Assembly: GCA_016777395.1 (NCBI GenBank)
Contig: JADHRO010000121.1
Location: 1-6,735, forward strand
DNA length: 6,735 bases
Direction of reading: 5' to 3'
Origin: Chitinophagales bacterium
Lineage (GTDB): Bacteria; Bacteroidota; Bacteroidia; Chitinophagales; UBA8649
A program made the position numbers and the translations under genes. Shown here in pieces: positions 1 through 6,640 of the stretch. The notes under the pieces are model-generated. The model ran no database searches. It was not told the origin of the DNA and saw only the letters and a list, made by a program, of their open reading frames with translations. Positions within the stretch are counted from its first letter, which is position 1. Every line of letters starts with the position of its first letter.

Positions 1-32
1 TGATGTTTTAATTCTTCTCAGAATATTTATTT

Positions 33-104
33 TGAGGCCATTGATCCACCGTCCGCGCAATAGCCGCTATGAATCCTGCGCTCTATCACCTGAGCTAGCT
101 CAGG
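33..104 (-). pseudogene. Degraded tRNA-like sequence, CAT anticodon loop (tRNA-Met/Ile2-like relic)
   Basis: Read on the minus strand, this stretch has an intact tRNA D-arm: the TA linker, then GCTC, an AGGTGATA loop and GAGC. A CAGGA 5' anticodon strand and a seven-base loop TTCATAG follow, which places CAT at the anticodon. After that the match breaks down. The 3' anticodon strand that should read TCCTG is replaced by a longer segment, and a T-arm-like string (CGGTGG, then ATCAA) no longer forms a stem. The seven bases 5' of the TA linker do not pair with the 3' end. The total span of about 72 bases is tRNA-sized. I see a full-length relic rather than a working gene. tRNA-Met or the CAU isoleucine tRNA are the likely ancestors. 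A non-coding RNA built on a tRNA remnant is an alternative. Confidence 0.45.
89..104. repeat. Perfect 16-bp palindrome
   Basis: The sequence CCTGAGCTAGCTCAGG equals its own reverse complement. It overlaps the 5' end and D-arm of the tRNA-like relic: the acceptor-side bases CCTGAGC are exactly complementary to GCTCAGG of the D-arm, so a transcript could fold them together instead of forming a tRNA acceptor stem. It could be a chance outcome of tRNA decay or a protein-binding site; nothing nearby decides this. Confidence 0.6.
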
Positions 105-117
105 TTCTAAAGGAATG

Positions 118-148
118 CAAAAGTAAAACATTAAATTCAATCATTCAA
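118..148 (-). promoter_or_regulatory. Candidate Bacteroidota sigma-A promoter for the tRNA-like transcript
   Basis: On the minus strand, TACTTTTG (positions 125 down to 118) matches the Bacteroidota -7 element TAnnTTTG. A TTG (148 down to 146) lies 20 bases upstream, the usual spacing for the -33 element. Transcription would begin near position 110, just ahead of the tRNA-like 5' end at 104, which is where a tRNA promoter should place it. The match is to a short consensus in AT-rich DNA, so chance is possible, but the position relative to the relic raises its credibility. Confidence 0.42.
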
Positions 149-221
149 GAATTTATTTTACTAATTTAGATGTTATTCTGCAAAGTATAAACAATCGCTT
201 AACTAATATGTTTTCACTTCC

Positions 222-557
222 ATGACGGCAAAATTTTGTCCAAGGTGTAAAAATGAACTATCCTGTTCCTCTCAGGATATTTCAGCTTGTAAATGTACTT
301 CCATCAAGCTGTCTGAAAATACAAAAGAGTTTCTTCAAAAAACCAATTATGACTGTCTTTGTAATTCATGTCTAGTTGATATAAATAGTAAAACAGCCTA
401 TATTTCGGAGTTAGGAATTTCTGAAGAGCTAAAAGAGGATCGAGACTTCTATTATGAAAATGGTTTTGTTGTTTTCACTGAACTTTACCATATGATAAAA
501 GGTAAGTGCTGTAAAAGTAATTGCAGGCACTGCGCTTACGGATTTAAAATGCGATGA
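222..557 (+). CDS. Cysteine-rich protein, CWC-like segment fused to DUF5522-like segment
   Basis: A 111-residue protein with 12 cysteines and no signal peptide or membrane segment, so presumably cytoplasmic. Residues 5-51 resemble the cysteine-rich CWC family: C6-x2-C9, C15, then C23-K-C25, and a closing C45-x-C47-x2-C50 in the pattern CLCNSCL. The family's namesake Trp is Lys24 here. Residues 72-108 resemble DUF5522: an aromatic and acidic lead-in, FTELYH at 85-90, then the paired C96-C97 and C101-R-H-C104 followed by AYGF. Both segments look able to bind metal, probably zinc, but no reaction or partner is known for either family. The ATG at 222 is the first in frame and lacks a clear Shine-Dalgarno site, as is normal in Bacteroidota. 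The gene converges on waaA with only 6 bp between stop codons, and I see no terminator there. Family assignment is from motif memory and fairly secure; function is unknown. Confidence 0.85.
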   Translation: MTAKFCPRCKNELSCSSQDISACKCTSIKLSENTKEFLQKTNYDCLCNSCLVDINSKTAYISELGISEELKEDRDFYYENGFVVFTELYHMIKGKCCKSNCRHCAYGFKMR

Positions 558-563
558 ATTCCC

Positions 564-1787
564 TTAGAATATTTTATCCTTTTTCAACTTTTCAATGACT
601 GCTAACGTTCCTCCTGCTCTTAGATTTACATACTCAAAAGCCGTATTACAAGCATTTTGATAAGAATTAGTATTCTCATAAGTCAATAAGGTGTTTTTGA
701 AATCTTCCGCATTGTTGATAGATATTGCAGCTCCTTTTTGAATCAGTTCAACCGCTTCCTTCGATTTAGAATGTCTTGGTCCGTAGATTAAGGCTTTACC
801 ATAAACGGCAGCTTCTAGCACATTATGAACGCCTACTCCAAACCCTCCACCTACATAGCAAATATCGGCGTACCTATACAATAAGGCTAATTTCCCAATA
901 CTATCTACAATCAATACATTATGTTTATCATCCAGAATCGGATTAGAAAGTAAAATGGCAGTTGGGAAAAGTTTTAACAACTGCTTCACTCGCGGAGGAT
1001 TTACTTCATGTGGAGCAATTATAAAACGATAATTAGGAAAACTATACGCTATCTTTTTAATAATCAATTCATCTTTTAGCCAGCTACTCCCAATAACTAT
1101 AACCTTTCTTTTCTTTATGAAATTTTCAATAATATCATCTGTAAAATTGAGTTGACTTATTTGCTTAACAGTATCAAAGCGAGTGTCCAATGCAATAGAG
1201 ACTTTATTGAAATCGTATTTATTTAACAGTTGAAGTGAGTTTTCCCCTTGAACAAACAAATGGTTGAAGCTCGATAACATGGTTCTATGTAGAATGCCAT
1301 AGGGCTTGAAAAAGAGCTGATTTTTACGAAAAATTCCTGCAATAAGGAAGTGAGGAATGTCATGATTCTTTAATTCGTTTAAATAAAAAAACCAAAATTC
1401 ATATTTGATGAAAAAGGCTGCCTTGGGATTTATTTTATCTATAAACGCTTGTGCATTATCTGGACTGTCTTTTGGTAAGTAGTATACTGCTTTTGCTAAA
1501 GGATAATTGTTTTTATAGGTATATCCTGAGGGTGAAAAAAAAGTAAGAATAATGGGCTCATCGTGGTTGTCGTAAAACCATTTCATCAATGGTTTGGCTT
1601 GCTCAAACTCACCAAGGGAAGCACAGTGAAACCAAATAGTTGGAGCGGTTTGTGTTTCAACTTGTTGATTGATTCGTCCTTTGCTAAACTGGTAAGCTTT
1701 TTCATTGAAGAAGCTGAATAGCCCAATGAAAAAATGGTAGAAATGTACCACCAGTCTATATACTATTTTAGAAATAAACAAGCCCAT
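564..1787 (-). CDS. waaA: 3-deoxy-D-manno-octulosonic acid (Kdo) transferase
   Basis: WaaA (KdtA) transfers Kdo from CMP-Kdo to the lipid A precursor at the cytoplasmic face of the inner membrane, the first inner-core step of lipopolysaccharide assembly. The 407 residues are near the usual length of 410-430. A hydrophobic, aromatic segment at about residues 8-28 fits the N-terminal membrane anchor. Then comes the acceptor-side domain with HCASLGEFEQ (54-63), where Glu60 corresponds to the catalytic glutamate, followed by SPSGY (85-89) and KYEFW (128-132). DTRFD (201-205) matches the conserved GDTRFD element with Ala-Leu in place of the usual preceding Gly. The donor-side domain shows GSSWLKDE (233-240), APHE (258-261), GGGFG (313-317) and HNVLEAAVYGK (321-331), with PRHSKSKEA after it. 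It starts 2 bp after the stop of the upstream outer-membrane protein gene, so the two are almost certainly cotranscribed. Whether it adds one or more Kdo units cannot be read from the sequence. Confidence 0.96.
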   Translation of the reverse strand: MGLFISKIVYRLVVHFYHFFIGLFSFFNEKAYQFSKGRINQQVETQTAPTIWFHCASLGEFEQAKPLMKWFYDNHDEPIILTFFSPSGYTYKNNYPLAKAVYYLPKDSPDNAQAFIDKINPKAAFFIKYEFWFFYLNELKNHDIPHFLIAGIFRKNQLFFKPYGILHRTMLSSFNHLFVQGENSLQLLNKYDFNKVSIALDTRFDTVKQISQLNFTDDIIENFIKKRKVIVIGSSWLKDELIIKKIAYSFPNYRFIIAPHEVNPPRVKQLLKLFPTAILLSNPILDDKHNVLIVDSIGKLALLYRYADICYVGGGFGVGVHNVLEAAVYGKALIYGPRHSKSKEAVELIQKGAAISINNAEDFKNTLLTYENTNSYQNACNTAFEYVNLRAGGTLAVIEKLKKDKIF

Positions 1788-1789
1788 GT

Positions 1790-2551
1790 TTAATAGGTGT
1801 AGTATTGATTGCTAGAACTTTGACCGAGGTAAACTGGAATCATCCAAGAAATTTTCACTCCATACATAAGGTCAACTCTAGATTCCTTTAATGCACGCTG
1901 AAGATGGAAGTCAAAAGGTCTTCGATTGCTAGTGAAACCTTCAGTTAACTCAAAGCCTATACTTAGATTTACAAATTTGCCTTTTTCCAGGCGTATTAAT
2001 CCGATGTATTGACTTAGCAATAAGCCGCTCGATAATCGGTCATATCCCTTTGCATATTCACCACTGAGTTGTGGCGTAATTCTTTTATTTACATCGATAA
2101 GAATTTTATGTTGAAGATATCCAACACCTAGTTTCAGCAAGAGTCCGTTACTAGGTTTTTCAGGTGAGAAAAAAAAAGATTTTCCTACATTTACTTTCAC
2201 AACAGCTCCTCTTAAATTCAAATCAACATTGTCTAAAGAACCTTCTTCTGTTATAACTAGGCCATTAAGCGTAAGCGCTTCTTCAATGTGGTCGGTTTCT
2301 TTAACTTTAGTTCCGAAGAGGAAACCCCCTTCGCCACCTAAGGACCAATTTTTGGCAAATTTATATTCAATTGCAAGACCAAATTGATAAGCCAATCCAA
2401 ATCTTTCTGCCAATTCAACTCCAGGTATTTGTAGGGAAATTATAGGAGAAAGTAATAATGTTTTTTCATAATCAACCACATCATCTTCAACTTGGCCAAA
2501 GAGCACTCCCGAGAACATAATGCATTTGAAAGCTAGAAAGATTTTTCTCAT
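1790..2551 (-). CDS. Secreted, probably outer-membrane beta-barrel protein of unknown function
   Basis: I chose the ATG at 2551 (253 residues). A TTG one codon further upstream is open but is a poorer start. Residues 1-19 form a signal peptide: MRK, a hydrophobic stretch, then VLFGQ, with cleavage likely near Gly18-Gln19. The one cysteine in that stretch sits too early for a lipobox. The mature part has many short alternating hydrophobic/polar stretches rich in Gly and aromatic residues, for example around FGLAIEYKF, WSLGGEGGFLFG, LLLKLGVGY, FVNLSIGFEL and LMYGVKISW. This is the pattern of an antiparallel outer-membrane barrel of roughly eight or more strands. About 15 polar and Tyr/Ser-rich residues follow the last strand, so it does not end on the typical terminal aromatic. 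It is the first gene of a two-gene unit with waaA, which suggests an envelope role but not a specific one. I do not recognise a named family. Confidence 0.75.
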   Translation of the reverse strand: MRKIFLAFKCIMFSGVLFGQVEDDVVDYEKTLLLSPIISLQIPGVELAERFGLAYQFGLAIEYKFAKNWSLGGEGGFLFGTKVKETDHIEEALTLNGLVITEEGSLDNVDLNLRGAVVKVNVGKSFFFSPEKPSNGLLLKLGVGYLQHKILIDVNKRITPQLSGEYAKGYDRLSSGLLLSQYIGLIRLEKGKFVNLSIGFELTEGFTSNRRPFDFHLQRALKESRVDLMYGVKISWMIPVYLGQSSSNQYYTY

Positions 2552-2652
2552 CAAACAAATTTACTGATTTTCATTTCTTATACTTGAATTATTTTATCTT
2601 TTAACAAATTTAAGCTGTTTAAACAATATCTTTACACCCAAACAAGAAAGCA
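2552..2652. promoter_or_regulatory. Divergent intergenic region with candidate -7 elements
   Basis: These 101 AT-rich bases separate the minus-strand outer-membrane protein/waaA unit from the plus-strand sugar operon and should carry both promoters. On the minus strand, TAAATTTG occurs twice (2612 down to 2605, and 2563 down to 2556), an exact match to TAnnTTTG. The first would give a leader of about 50 bases; the second sits too close to the ATG unless the transcript is leaderless. A TTTG lies 26 bases upstream of the first, longer than the usual spacing of about 20. On the plus strand only one-mismatch forms are seen: TATACTTG at 2579-2586 and TATCTTTA at 2627-2634, neither with a good -33 partner. 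Placement is therefore tentative. No operator-like inverted repeat stands out. Confidence 0.35.
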
Positions 2653-3774
2653 ATGAGACCGATTCAAATGGTGGATTTAAAAACTCAGCATAGTCATTTA
2701 CAGCCTGAGTTAAACAAGAAAATCTTGGAAGTCGTAAATAGCGCAGCGTATATAAAAGGTGCGGAAGTTCAAAAGTTTGAAAGAGAGCTTGAAAAATATT
2801 TAGATGTAAAGCATGTCATTGCTTGCGCCAATGGCACGGATGCTTTGCAATTGGCTATGATGGCCTTGGGGCTTAAGCCAGGTGATGAAGTTATTACTAC
2901 AAATTTCACTTATGTAGCAACTGCTGAAATTATTGCTTTATTGCAATTGAAACCTGTTTTGGTAGATGTCCATCCCGATACTTTTGATATTCTAATTGAT
3001 GAGCTAGAATCGGCTATTACTTCAAAAACAAAGGCGATTGTCCCCGTTCATTTGTTTGGGCAATGCAGTCAAATGGAAGAGCTTCTTCAATTGGCGAAAA
3101 AACATAAACTTTATGTCGTCGAGGATACGGCCCAAGCGATTGGGGCAGATTATATTTTTAAGGATGGTCGAGTGGCAAAAGCAGGAACAATGGGTGATAT
3201 AGGAACTACCTCATTCTTTCCCTCAAAAAACTTGGGATGTATGGGTGATGGTGGAGCGATTTTCACGAATAATGATGATTTAGCTAAACAACTAAGAATT
3301 ATTGCTAATCACGGACAATCTAAGCAATATTATCACGATTTTGTTGGTGTCAATTCTCGATTAGATAGCATTCAAGCGGCTGTTTTAAGGATTAAATTAA
3401 GGCATTTGGACGAGTATTGTCAAGCACGTAATACGGCAGCCAATAACTATGATCATCTATTGGTCGGAGTTAATGAGATTGTCGTTCCAGCGCGTGTAAA
3501 AAATTCTACACATGTGTTTCATCAATATGTACTTAAAACTAGGGGTGTTAATCGAGATGATTTAAAAACCTATCTCAACGAATTTGGAATTCCTTGTAAT
3601 ATTTATTACCCAGTTCCGTTAAATGAGCAATTACCTTATAAAGATGATTCTCGAAAGTTTACCAATACTGATTATCTTTGTCAATCGGTTCTCGCACTTC
3701 CTATGCATACAGAATTAGGCGAAGATCAACAAGGATATATAATTAATAAAATAAAAGAATTTATAGCGTTATGA
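2653..3774 (+). CDS. DegT/DnrJ/EryC1/StrS aminotransferase, WbpE/WlbC-like
   Basis: A PLP-dependent sugar aminotransferase of 373 residues, the usual length. Visible features are ANGTDAL (59-65), which holds the cofactor phosphate, EDTAQAIG (157-164), whose acidic residue pairs with the PLP ring nitrogen, and SFFPSKNLG (187-195), in which Lys192 forms the internal aldimine. NSRLDSIQAA (234-243) and the C-terminal PVPLNEQ (320-326) are also family hallmarks. In the WbpE/WlbC subgroup the enzyme uses glutamate to aminate the 3-keto group of UDP-2-acetamido-3-keto-glucuronate. The acetyltransferase and dehydrogenase later in the operon support that substrate here, but the subgroup is inferred from context and overall resemblance; a 4-keto-sugar substrate is not excluded. 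This is the first gene of the operon, and its stop overlaps the ugd start in ATGA. Proximity to waaA is a layout I recall from other Bacteroidota. Confidence 0.9.
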   Translation: MRPIQMVDLKTQHSHLQPELNKKILEVVNSAAYIKGAEVQKFERELEKYLDVKHVIACANGTDALQLAMMALGLKPGDEVITTNFTYVATAEIIALLQLKPVLVDVHPDTFDILIDELESAITSKTKAIVPVHLFGQCSQMEELLQLAKKHKLYVVEDTAQAIGADYIFKDGRVAKAGTMGDIGTTSFFPSKNLGCMGDGGAIFTNNDDLAKQLRIIANHGQSKQYYHDFVGVNSRLDSIQAAVLRIKLRHLDEYCQARNTAANNYDHLLVGVNEIVVPARVKNSTHVFHQYVLKTRGVNRDDLKTYLNEFGIPCNIYYPVPLNEQLPYKDDSRKFTNTDYLCQSVLALPMHTELGEDQQGYIINKIKEFIAL

Positions 3775-5072
3775 AAATTAGTGTGATAGGAACAGGTTAT
3801 GTGGGCCTCGTGTCGGGCACCTGTTTTGCTGAGACAGGAAATTCAGTTATCTGTGTGGATATTGATGAAAATAAAGTAGAGCGACTTAATAGGAAAGAAT
3901 GCACTATTTATGAGCCCGGACTCGAACTGTTGTTGGAACGCAATATTAATCAAGGTCGTCTAAGTTTTACAACTGATTTGGAATATGCTATAGATAATAC
4001 CGATATTGTTTTCTTAGCATTACCAACACCTCCAGGTGGGGATGGAGCTGCAGATTTATCTTATGTGCTAGGTATGGCAGAAAAGTTAGGTACAATTATT
4101 AAGGAGTATAAAGTTATTGTGGATAAGAGCACGGTGCCTGTAGGAACTGCAGATTTGGTTTTTGCAGCGATTTCGAAAAATGCTAGTGTTGATTTCGATG
4201 TAGTTTCAAATCCTGAGTTTTTAAGGGAGGGAGTGGCTGTCGATGACTTTATGAAACCTGACCGAGTGGTGATTGGAACTTCCTCTGAAAAGGCGAAGAA
4301 AATAATGGAACGACTCTATAAGCCCTATGTGATGTCAGGTAATCCTTTGGTCTTTATGGACGAGCGATCTGCTGAGTTAACCAAATATGCTGCCAATTCA
4401 TTTTTAGCAACGAAAATTTCGTTCATGAATGAAATAGCAAATCTGTGCGAAAGAACAGGCGCTAATGTGGACATGATAAGAAAAGGAATGGGATCGGATG
4501 ACAGAATTGGTAAAAGATTCTTGTTTGCGGGCATCGGTTATGGGGGAAGCTGCTTTCCTAAAGACGTGCAAGCTTTAGAAAGAACTGCAAAAGACCATGA
4601 TTATAACTTTAAGATTTTAAATGCGGTTATGGATGTGAATGCCAAGCAGAAGCAATTATTTTTCAACCGAGTTAAAGCGTCTTACCAAGGAGGAATTAAG
4701 GGTAAAAAAGCAGCAATTTGGGGGCTGGCATTTAAACCAAATACTGATGATATTAGGGAAGCTCCAGCCTTAGAAATAATCACCAATTTGTTGGCGGAAG
4801 GTTGTGAAGTTGCCGCTTATGACCCAGAGGCAATGGGCAATGTAGAAGCGGTTTTTGGAGATAAAGTTACTTTTTGTAAATCGATGTATAAGGCAACAGA
4901 AAATGCTGATTTTTTGATTGTAGCTACAGAGTGGTCAGTGTTTCGAACACCGGATTTTGAAAAGCTTGCCAAAAATTTAAAAGACAAGACTATCTTTGAT
5001 GGAAGAAATATCTATGAAAAAGATCAATTGAATGAATTAGGGTTTAGTTATTTTAGTATTGGACGACCATAG
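3771..5072 (+). CDS. ugd: UDP-glucose 6-dehydrogenase
   Basis: This enzyme oxidises UDP-glucose twice with NAD+ to give UDP-glucuronate in the cytoplasm. The 433 residues carry the full three-part family architecture. The N-terminal Rossmann fold has GTGYVG at 7-12 and an acidic residue at the end of the second strand (VDID, 29-32). KSTVPVGT follows at 119-126 and NPEFLREG at 147-154. The central helical domain has Lys205 and Asn209 in TKYAANS, and GYGGSCFPKD at 256-265 with catalytic Cys261 and Asp265. The C-terminal UDP-binding domain has WGLAFKPNTDDIREAP (317-332) and ends in the familiar IGRP. It overlaps the aminotransferase stop by 4 bp, so the two are translationally coupled. The decarboxylase that consumes its product starts 3 bp after its stop. 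All key residues are present. Confidence 0.97.
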   Translation: MKISVIGTGYVGLVSGTCFAETGNSVICVDIDENKVERLNRKECTIYEPGLELLLERNINQGRLSFTTDLEYAIDNTDIVFLALPTPPGGDGAADLSYVLGMAEKLGTIIKEYKVIVDKSTVPVGTADLVFAAISKNASVDFDVVSNPEFLREGVAVDDFMKPDRVVIGTSSEKAKKIMERLYKPYVMSGNPLVFMDERSAELTKYAANSFLATKISFMNEIANLCERTGANVDMIRKGMGSDDRIGKRFLFAGIGYGGSCFPKDVQALERTAKDHDYNFKILNAVMDVNAKQKQLFFNRVKASYQGGIKGKKAAIWGLAFKPNTDDIREAPALEIITNLLAEGCEVAAYDPEAMGNVEAVFGDKVTFCKSMYKATENADFLIVATEWSVFRTPDFEKLAKNLKDKTIFDGRNIYEKDQLNELGFSYFSIGRP

Positions 5073-5075
5073 CGC

Positions 5076-6059
5076 ATGAAAAAAATATTAGTTACAGGAG
5101 CAGCCGGGTTTTTAGGATCACATTTGTGTGATCGATTTATCCAGGAAGGTTATTATGTAATTGCAATGGACAATTTGATCACGGGAAGAATGGAAAATAT
5201 CCAACACCTTTTCAAATTGCCAAATTTCGAGTTTTACGACCATGATGTAACTAATTTTATACATATTCCCGGTGATTTAGATTATATTTTACATTTCGCA
5301 TCTCCAGCAAGTCCTATAGATTATTTAAAAATACCCATTCAAACATTAAAAGTGAGTTCTTTAGGAACGCATAATTGTCTGGGTTTAGCAAAAGCAAAAA
5401 ACGCCAGAATTCTAGTGGCCTCCACTTCTGAGATTTATGGAGATCCTCAGGTGCATCCGCAAAATGAGGAGTATTGGGGCAATGTAAATCCGATTGGTCC
5501 AAGAGGGGTTTATGATGAAGCGAAAAGATTTCAAGAAGCCTTAACAATGGCTTATCATACCTATCATAAGGTGGAAACTAGGATAGTTCGAATTTTTAAT
5601 ACCTATGGCCCAAGAATGAGGTTGAATGATGGCCGTGCTTTGCCGGCATTTATTGGGCAAGCTTTGCGTGGAGAAGATATAACGGTCTTTGGTGATGGCT
5701 CACAAACAAGGTCTTTTTGCTATGTGGACGATCTCGTTGAAGGAATTTATCGTTTATTAATGAGTGATCATGCACAACCTATAAACATCGGTAATCCGGA
5801 TGAAATTAGTATCAAAGAATTTGCTGAAGAGATTATACAGCTTACAAATACAAAACAGCAAGTCGTTTTGAGAGAATTACCTATTGATGATCCAAAACAA
5901 AGGCAACCGGATATAAGTCGGGCTAAAGAAATTTTAAATTGGAGCCCAAAGGTTTCTAGAAGGGAAGGATTAGCGCGGACATATGAGTATTTCAAGCAAC
6001 TGAGTCAAGAGGAATTGCACAAGAAAGATCATAATGATTTTAGTAATTATAAACGGTAA
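5076..6059 (+). CDS. uxs: UDP-glucuronate decarboxylase (UDP-xylose synthase)
   Basis: An extended short-chain dehydrogenase that converts UDP-glucuronate to UDP-xylose through a 4-keto intermediate, with NAD+ recycled in the active site. GAAGFLGSHL (8-17) binds NAD+; HFASPASP (73-80) is typical of the decarboxylase branch; STSEIYGDP (116-124) holds Thr117 and Glu119; and YDEAK (146-150) supplies the Tyr146/Lys150 pair. GRALPAFIGQAL (186-197) and FGDGSQTRSFCYVDD (205-219) contact the nucleotide. Glu119 and Arg276 in RQPD are the Glu and Arg that mark decarboxylases as opposed to epimerases, matching Glu434 and Arg619 of ArnA as I recall them. About 17 charged residues extend past the usual C-terminus, rich in Lys, Glu, Asp and His. 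It lies between ugd and the acetyltransferase with gaps of 3 and 5 bp. General epimerase labels are possible but fit less well. Confidence 0.93.
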   Translation: MKKILVTGAAGFLGSHLCDRFIQEGYYVIAMDNLITGRMENIQHLFKLPNFEFYDHDVTNFIHIPGDLDYILHFASPASPIDYLKIPIQTLKVSSLGTHNCLGLAKAKNARILVASTSEIYGDPQVHPQNEEYWGNVNPIGPRGVYDEAKRFQEALTMAYHTYHKVETRIVRIFNTYGPRMRLNDGRALPAFIGQALRGEDITVFGDGSQTRSFCYVDDLVEGIYRLLMSDHAQPINIGNPDEISIKEFAEEIIQLTNTKQQVVLRELPIDDPKQRQPDISRAKEILNWSPKVSRREGLARTYEYFKQLSQEELHKKDHNDFSNYKR

Positions 6060-6064
6060 AAATT

Positions 6065-6637
6065 ATGAACACTTATTACGCACACCCAACTGCAGTAATC
6101 GATGAAGGCTGCGAAATAGGACATGGAACAAAAATTTGGCATTTTACGCATGTAATGCCTAATGCTAAGCTAGGTAAAAACTGTAATTTAGGCCAAAATG
6201 TAGTCGTTTCTCCTGAGGTTGTCTTAGGGGATAATGTTAAAGTTCAAAATAATGTTTCCATCTACACTGGAGTTATCTGCGAAGATGATGTATTTTTGGG
6301 TCCTTCTATGGTTTTCACTAATGTTATGAATCCTAGAAGTGCGGTGGATAGAAAAAATCAATTCATGCGGACAAACGTAGGGAGGGGAGCCAGTATTGGT
6401 GCGAATGCAACAATTATTTGCGGGAATGATATCGGTGAATTCGCTTTTATCGGTGCCGGAACAGTAATTGTCGAAGATGTGCCATCCTACTCGTTATGGG
6501 TAGGAAATCCGGGTAAAATGATAGGTTGGATGAGTGAGTTTGGTCACCGGCTAGAATTTAATGAGGCAGGTATCGCTGCTTGCCCTGAAAGCGGCGAAGA
6601 ATATAAATTAGAATTAGATAGGGTTTTAAAGTTATAG
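6065..6637 (+). CDS. wbpD: Left-handed beta-helix N-acetyltransferase, WbpD/WlbB-like
   Basis: A 190-residue cytoplasmic acyltransferase built of hexapeptide repeats. Runs such as IGHGTKIWHF (18-27), LGKNCNLGQNVVV (36-48), LGDNVKVQNNV (54-64) and IGANATIICGNDIG (111-124) form the coils of a left-handed parallel beta-helix. IWHFTHV (24-30) and the VFTNVMNPRS loop (83-92) are hallmarks of the WbpD/WlbB group, which uses acetyl-CoA to acetylate the 3-amino group of UDP-2-acetamido-3-amino-glucuronate. GNPGKMIGW (147-155) closes the helix, and a short C-terminal segment with ACPESGEEY (172-180) follows, as in relatives. The length matches the family. It stands 5 bp after uxs and 3 bp before the dehydrogenase. 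With the first gene of the operon it supplies two consecutive steps of the diacetamido-uronate route. The acyl group being acetyl is inferred from the family. Confidence 0.88.
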   Translation: MNTYYAHPTAVIDEGCEIGHGTKIWHFTHVMPNAKLGKNCNLGQNVVVSPEVVLGDNVKVQNNVSIYTGVICEDDVFLGPSMVFTNVMNPRSAVDRKNQFMRTNVGRGASIGANATIICGNDIGEFAFIGAGTVIVEDVPSYSLWVGNPGKMIGWMSEFGHRLEFNEAGIAACPESGEEYKLELDRVLKL

Positions 6638-6640
6638 ATT

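Noticed and set aside
11..24. Small hairpin ATTCT-TCTC-AGAAT, considered as a terminator for the tRNA-like transcript
   Set aside because: The five-pair stem is AT-rich and has no following run of T on the minus strand, so it is too weak to call.
33..104. Calling the tRNA-like sequence an intact tRNA gene or a permuted/intron-bearing tRNA
   Set aside because: The 3' anticodon strand, T-stem and acceptor pairing all fail, no 3' half is found upstream of the 5' half, and the extra segment is far too short for a group I intron.
207..214. TATGTTTT as a -7 element for the cysteine-rich protein gene
   Set aside because: The last base mismatches, there is no TTG at the expected upstream distance, and it sits only 7 bases before the ATG.
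547..575. Possible bidirectional terminator between the convergent genes
   Set aside because: Only 6 bp separate the two stop codons, and no GC-rich stem with T-tracts is visible on either strand.
4325..4534. Minus-strand open frame of 69 codons inside ugd
   Set aside because: It lies wholly within a gene whose protein is conserved end to end, has no recognisable motif, and looks like an antisense shadow.
5314..5547. Minus-strand open frame of 77 codons inside uxs
   Set aside because: It is antisense to the conserved core of the decarboxylase, with no family features and no plausible start context.
5768..5995. Minus-strand open frame of 75 codons inside the 3' part of uxs
   Set aside because: It is an antisense shadow of the region that encodes the RQPD motif and C-terminal helices. 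Its hydrophobic look comes from the complement of charged codons.
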